In this document: piece by piece, positions 59,501 through 64,000 of the stretch | Layout of the letters: every line of letters begins with the position of its first letter | Position numbering within the stretch: position 1 is the stretch's first letter | Source of the DNA: Branchiostoma floridae | Lineage: Eukaryota; Chordata; Leptocardii; Amphioxiformes; Branchiostomatidae | Reading direction: 5' to 3' | DNA length: 64,000 bases | Assembly (NCBI RefSeq): GCF_000003815.2 | Contig: NC_049989.1 | Span: forward strand, 5,767,245-5,831,244 | The notes under the pieces: model-generated | What the model was told of the DNA's origin: nothing | Databases searched by the model: none | The model's input: the letters and a program-made list of their open reading frames with translations, nothing else | Made by a program: the position numbers and the translations under genes

Positions 59501-60491
59501 AACTGCTGAGACAATGCATCCAGAGTGTCATATAAAAGGTCCTTGTCTCAATATAATGTACACTGGAAATAGACCCCAGTGTGGTGTTTTACACGCACTT
59601 TACCTGAATGTGGAACTTGTGGATGAGAGCCATGCCATCGAACCAGTGTCTGTACTTCTCATCCCCCTGTTCAAACTTGCCAGGACTGTTCCTAAGCAGA
59701 GACCCAGACAGCCACTTGGGAATCTGGCCTGTCAGGAGCAAGAACATTATATAACAGCCTACAGATTAATTTTGGACAAATATTGTATTTTGGACAAATA
59801 CTTCTAACCTCTTACAGCTAATTCTTACAAAGTTGATACTTTGTGAAAAGCTTCCATACAGATCATAATGACCCCCCAGCAGGGGGTATCACTTGTCGTT
59901 GAAAATTGAAAAATCTGAAGATTTTTAAAAAAAATCTCCAGGCTATTTTAAAAAGTCTCCAGATTGTTTCATACATTCTCCAAATTGTTTCAAACAATCT
60001 GGAGATTATTAGTTGTTTGCAAATAGATCTCCAGATTGTTTTCAAACGATCTCCAGATTCTTCACAAATTATGCATAATCGAATGTTATATCAGCATTCT
60101 ATCATTCTTAAAAGCTCTATCATGGAATACATTGGGTTTATTAAATTTCCTCATTAATTATGCAAATGATCATTAATAATTTTGGTTGATAAGGTGAAAT
60201 AGAGTTACTGCTCACAAAAAGTCAACATTTTTTTCATGTGCACCCTATCATTTCTTTTACTAGTTTCTTCTACTTTACCAAGGACATTATTTATATGACG
60301 TCCTTGACTTTACAAAACATGTAGTTTGATCAAATACCTCGCTTGATACTTCAGGTCCAGAATACATGCACTTTGATCACTGGCCTAGTTGACACATTGA
60401 AATCACGTGCAATGTACAACTCACCTGTTACTTTTGTAGGTATTGGGTCTGGAGTCTCCTCACAGGTTTTAAAGATCTCTTTCATGGCCAT
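53595..60491 (-). CDS. Carotenoid cleavage oxygenase, BCO1/BCO2-like (11 exons, 522 aa)
   Basis: A non-heme iron dioxygenase that cleaves carotenoids to apocarotenals, normally cytosolic or mitochondrial. Exons 5' to 3': 60425-60491, 59604-59728, 58917-59050, 58406-58556, 57940-58081, 56841-57055, 56135-56401, 55534-55636, 54756-54847, 54439-54550, 53595-53755. The total of 1,569 bp is in frame throughout. The protein opens [18 protein letters not shown], then [13 protein letters not shown]. It has the family PDPCKSIF motif (exon 3) and the four iron-binding His in context: TAHAQID (H174), [10 protein letters not shown] (H234), FHHINAYE (H305/306) and THGIYV (H515). Human BCO1 uses H172, H237, H308 and H514, so length and spacing agree. 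BCO1 versus BCO2 cannot be decided by eye. RPE65 is less likely. Several introns carry MITEs and one holds telomere-like repeats. A possible 5' UTR acceptor lies about 30 bp upstream of the ATG. Confidence 0.95.
53778..53916 (+). repeat. (ATC)n microsatellite
   Basis: catcatcatcac, catcgtcat and ataatcaccatcg triplet runs, just beyond the acceptor of the last oxygenase exon. Confidence 0.88.
55100..55274. repeat. Diverged tandem duplication, about 105-bp period
   Basis: atttcaa(t/c)(g/t)gaaaat.caa and ttcagcaccaaggacag(a/g)catgt occur at about 55118-55165 and 55218-55268. Confidence 0.65.
55275..55504. mobile_element. MITE, AAGGTGCGCTCCC family, copy 2 (inverted)
   Basis: TTAAGGTGGTA and TACCACCTTAA termini. 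The inside is the reverse complement of the 30998-31244 element (gttcgaaagatactcaacga, gagaaaataacaaaacagtg, gcagtgaacgaac). It lies in oxygenase intron 8, 29 bp from exon 8. Confidence 0.85.
55838..56073. repeat. Interstitial telomere-like (CCCTAA)n array
   Basis: About 235 bp of ccctaa with cccta, ccctat and cccctac variants. The purest block is at 55999-56070. On the oxygenase sense strand this reads (TTAGGG)n, about 60 nt after the exon 7 donor. Confidence 0.95.
56540..56822. mobile_element. Foldback MITE with CATTCTCCTACGCAGAG termini
   Basis: The left arm (cattcttctatgcagagaca, tgccagcaaac, cctcttgcctgtactctgct, atctcaacc) and the inverted right arm ending gtaggagaatg pair over about 85 bp each. 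The right end is 18 bp from the exon 6 boundary at 56841. Confidence 0.88.
57256..57712. mobile_element. MITE with CTTAGGTCACACCAATTTAA termini
   Basis: The left end continues ttcttggttcacggattt. The right end is its complement (aaatccgtgaaccaaggaat, then taaattggtgtggccttag). It is about 457 bp in oxygenase intron 5, A/T-rich, with no ORF of note. Confidence 0.85.
59930..60065 (+). repeat. 21-22-bp tandem repeat with one inverted unit
   Basis: tctccagattgttt-type words start at 59935, 59956, 59977, 60028 and 60050. An inverted copy (aaacaatctggaga) fills the 60000 region. It lies in oxygenase intron 1. Confidence 0.8.
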
Positions 60492-62661
60492 GTCTACAGA
60501 CTAGGGGCTCAAATACAGCTGCAGAAATAATACCTAAAAGGGATTCAGGAAGACAGAACGAGAGATATGAATCAATGATTAAATTCAAATTGAGCTAAAG
60601 GAAAGGTAATAATCAACAATGGGAGCTAAAAAAACAGCAAAACAAAAATGTGCACAAAACTGTTGTCACGAAAACCCAAGGACTTGGAAAACCTAAGTAC
60701 TTTACGATCACTTTAATGTTACGTCTGGTGGTCTGGTCCGTCTACAACATGCTAATGTTTACAGAACATATTGCACGAGAACTTCGCACTAACTTCAATA
60801 GATTATATCACGATTAATCACTGTTTATATTACTCAGAGAAAAGTCGTGTTCCTCTGTAAAATTACAAAAAGCAAAGTGAACGCTCTTGATGACACTTTT
60901 TGAGCCCTTCGCCGTTGCCAGAAAAATCGTAACTGTTCACCCAAAATTGCGAACTCGCTGGCTGGAACTATAACGTTAACGTTAGTTGAATAGTTCAGTT
61001 GCACATTCAATTATAGCAGTCCTGTTCAAGTCTCTGAGCCCTATGAGAACGTCCCAACACAACAGCTAGTGTTGAATATTGGAGCTGCAGCAGGCGACTC
61101 TTTGTGACTTTCTATTAAAAACTGACGATAAAAGGAAACGTGGCTAACCTGAAACCTAAGCTCACATTACGCAAGACAGAATTTAGGCCGAGATTACCAT
61201 GAATAGAGTCAATGCTTACGTGCGAGAAACCACACAACCTTGACCTAACGGGGCGATCTGACGCACCCAGATCTGCTGCAAAGTTCAATACTTCAAGTCT
61301 AGTAACGTTATGTAGAAGCTTACTATCTTCTAACGAAGCCTTAGAGTTCAGTAACCATGTGTACCATACCTACCCTTGGCCCAGCAAAATGACGGCAAAA
61401 GTTGCAAAGGGACAACAAGTCCGATGCGACAAGGTCAAAGGTGGATCCAGGCAATCCATCAATGCGTTACCATAGCGATGACAGGTGAATTGGAGGACGA
61501 CCATGGGCGTTCGTGAGACAGTATATTATCTCAAATTTCTAAATAAAGGGTTACAACTTTCTTTGGTTCGAGCGTTGACACGACAGCTTTAGTGTTATTT
61601 CGTTAAATACAATTTAATCTGATATATTTGCTGATATGAAACATACAAAAACCACGGAAGCATGAGGTACATGAGAGCATAAATCCCTTTTACACCCCCA
61701 GGTCAGCGTCCGCAAGCACACTTTGAAGTCAACAACACTTTTAACAACCTCACTACAGCTGTCTGAACCCATCAAAAACGGATTGAGAGCTCAAGCTTTA
61801 GTTTGGTCGATCTTGTCTCTCTAATGTTCTTTTATGACTAGCACTGTATTCATTTCCCCCCCTCTTCTTCAAATGGTATCTCAGTTGTATACTAGCGCAG
61901 AGGTTCTGCTCCGGTTTGGTCAGCAGAGAAGAAAATAGAAAGCCAGACAAAAACTCTCCCAAACACGTCCAAACCATTGCTTGCAGAGTACAATATCCCA
62001 GCTTTGGTGAAATTTTAAAGGCACCCAGAGCGATTTTTGATTTCAATTTTCAAGTCATTTTTACAGTCACACAGTAAGGTTACATAACACTATCTCATTG
62101 CATACCGACCTTTCTAATAATGATACAAATGTGCTAGTATGTTGAAGTTAATGTCAATATAGTACCGATTGTCTCATCCAGAATATTTTTTATTTGAATG
62201 CTCTGAAAACTGCTCTGGGCGCCTTTAACCAAGTGATGGGAAACAATATTTGAATATACAGACACTGTTTCAAACTTCCATACGTATACGTGAATGAGAT
62301 AAAAATATTTTATTCACAACACAGACTATACAAATGTCAGAGGTTCAAAAAATCGATAAGCTATTATGAAATACATACATGTACATGTAGCTAGCAGGGG
62401 TACCAAAACTCTTTACACTTACAGTTTTGCAGATGACGTTATAGACAGTGAAGCTGATTGATTGATAGAATTTACAAAAAATATCTTCAATGTAATTTAC
62501 AAAGAACAATACACAGTTACAGTTATTTTTTCTCTCCTCATGTTCCCATGTTCCAAGGAAGTCCTCAGTCAGTTGTTTTACATATACTGTTCCAATGAGA
62601 CATTGAACAAGGCTGACATAAACACTTGGCATCATGTTGAAATAAAGTGACAGTACATCTG
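60492..62661. other. Intergenic region upstream of the carotenoid oxygenase
   Basis: It holds the oxygenase promoter region and the 3' UTR of the next minus-strand gene, with tttatt (AATAAA on minus) at 62309-62314. No gene and no distinct repeat were recognised. An 87-codon + frame at 61212 has no motif. Confidence 0.5.
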
Positions 62662-64000
62662 CTATGCTGCACCCATGGTGCTGGCTAAGTTTTCTCTGGC
62701 ACTCTGCATCCTCTTCCTGGCCTTCTGGAAAGCATCTGAAACAAAGAAAGGAACCAATGACGACAGTGTTCTTTTTTTTTTTTTTGCATGGAACAGACAA
62801 GGGCAATGTGGCACTGAACTCAAGACTTATTTCAACAGTGCCACATAAAAAATACAAATGTACAGACAGAAGGTAAAGGTAGTCTTTTACATGAACCTCC
62901 CCAATGGAAATCAGTTGCCCATTTTTACACATGGGTGAAGTGAGGAAGGTCATGTTTAGTGCCTTTCCTAAGGGTACAACGTTAGGGGCACGGCAAGTAT
63001 TGAACTCGGGACCTCTAGATTGCAAGCCCAACACTATACCAGTTACGCCACACATGACACCACATGAACAGTGATTGCGAGCTGACTTCTGCACTACCAA
63101 GCTTATGTGACTTGTTTCATTTTCCTTTAAACTTTGTATTGGGATACAACACATGGAAAACGGTGTTGAGAAAATAAAGTGAATCCAGATGTCCAAGGTA
63201 CAGACACTTACCCAACACATTCATGATGTTACTCTGTGCACTCATGCCACTGCAAATATACAACATGGAATTCAGTACATCATCTTACAACATCCAACAT
63301 GGATATATTCTAATCAAAGGTACAGTCTGGCATGTTACACTGGTACATGATAGTACTGCTTTTAATAAACAAATTAAAATGCATACAACAAGTGTCCAGA
63401 AAAACAGTGACATAATCACAAGCATACATCAGTATTTCCTGCACAACCTCTACATGAAACACTTTGTGCAAAAATACCCACCCCAGTCTGTCCAGTAGTG
63501 TGGCTGTTTTCCTCTTCTTTGTTGTGGTCTCCAAAAATGCCCTGAAAAGGGATAACAACTGTTACTATCCATAGCACTGCAAATCAGGCTACAAAAGGTG
63601 TAATCAGCATACAGTACACAGGCAGCAAGTCTATGTCCTAGATTCAAAATCTATGGCCTAGATTCAAAATTACTACCAGGTAACCAGAATTACTAAAGTC
63701 AAGTCAAAATTACTAACCAAAAGTCTTACTTAGGGCCAAGATTCAATATTACTAACCCCTTAAACCAAAATATGTTACCTTGCAGTCCAAGAATAGTTTC
63801 AAAGCATGTTTATATCAAATGAAAACATCTTCAGTTGACAATACACTCTTATACAAAACCCCAGCCCCTACTTACTGGCTTTGCTGTACACAGTACAGCT
63901 TGATCTGAATACTGCCCGATGATTCTGTACGGAAGCCGAACTTGCTGAGTCTCTGTCCGTCGAACGTGGTTGGTACCGCAGTGTATGTCGGATCCTCCAA
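62662..64000 (-). CDS. Unrecognised conserved-looking gene, 3' exons (partial)
   Basis: Exons 63876-64000 (continuing beyond the window), 63482-63541, 63212-63249 and 62662-62735 join in frame (phases 2, 2, 1) to about 98 C-terminal residues. The first has a beta-rich look (TYTAVPTTFDGQRLSKFGFR, SGSIQIKLYCVQQSQ). The rest is predicted helical and strongly basic/amphipathic (AFLETTTKKRKTATLLDRL, NIMNVLDAFQKARKRMQSAR), ending ENLASTMGAA. All four splice sites are good and the phases agree, so this is a real gene end. I cannot name the family. The helical end suggests a coiled-coil contact, which is inference. Confidence 0.7.
62880..63062 (-). mobile_element. tRNA-derived SINE
   Basis: On minus: A box TGGCGTAACTGGTATAG (63034-63050), degenerate B box GAGTTCAATAC (around 62998-63009), then aggaaaggcactaaacatga and ccttcctcacttcaccc, the same body type as the 44.3-kb SINE. 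It is inside the last intron of the unrecognised gene. Confidence 0.7.

Noticed and set aside
59930-60065. CRISPR-like array
   Set aside because: The 21-22-bp units are directly tandem with one inverted copy and no unique spacers, in an intron of a eukaryotic gene.
62345-63220. 291-codon minus ORF
   Set aside because: It runs through intron, poly-T and a SINE. The true coding parts are the short spliced exons, and only one of them (62662-62735) overlaps this frame's span in frame.

Overview
The window looks like chromosomal DNA of an invertebrate deuterostome, most likely a lancelet (Branchiostoma). The genes are intron-rich with GT-AG introns of a few hundred bases. The proteins have chordate-type architecture: an SPDEF-type ETS factor with Pointed and ETS domains, a four-histidine carotenoid oxygenase, Kir2-like channels and a GPI-type membrane metalloproteinase. 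Non-coding DNA is crowded with foldback/MITE elements, tRNA-derived SINEs, LINE fossils and microsatellites. The species call is inference; the gene families are read from reassembled exons.

Layout. (+) 825-1108: last exon of a matrix metalloproteinase. (+) 4819-13685: ten-exon secreted protein of about 1,254 aa with a signal peptide, more than 25 EGF-like modules (a run of them encoded by near-identical 99-bp repeats) and an unassigned six-cysteine C-terminal region. (-) 14938-16092 and 21900-23186: two single-exon inward-rectifier K+ channels in tandem. They are separated by 5.8 kb that holds two PIF/Harbinger-like MITEs, a LINE fossil and a 100-N gap lying inside a palindrome. (-) 30593-34126: SPDEF-like ETS gene, with a phase-compatible candidate first exon at 45907-45990. 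(-) 53595-60491: complete 11-exon carotenoid oxygenase of 522 aa. (-) 62662-64000: 3' end of a conserved-looking gene that I do not recognise.

The genes do not form a pathway. The two Kir genes are a local duplication whose pore and PIP2-contact residues have diverged. Long gene-poor stretches (1.1-4.8, 16.1-21.9, 23.2-30.6, 34.1-45.9, 46.0-53.6 and 60.5-62.7 kb) hold mostly repeats. Many foldback elements sit inside introns, and one ends 18 nt from a 5' splice site of the oxygenase gene.

All exon boundaries were set by hand from splice consensus, frame continuity and family motifs. No alignments or searches were run.
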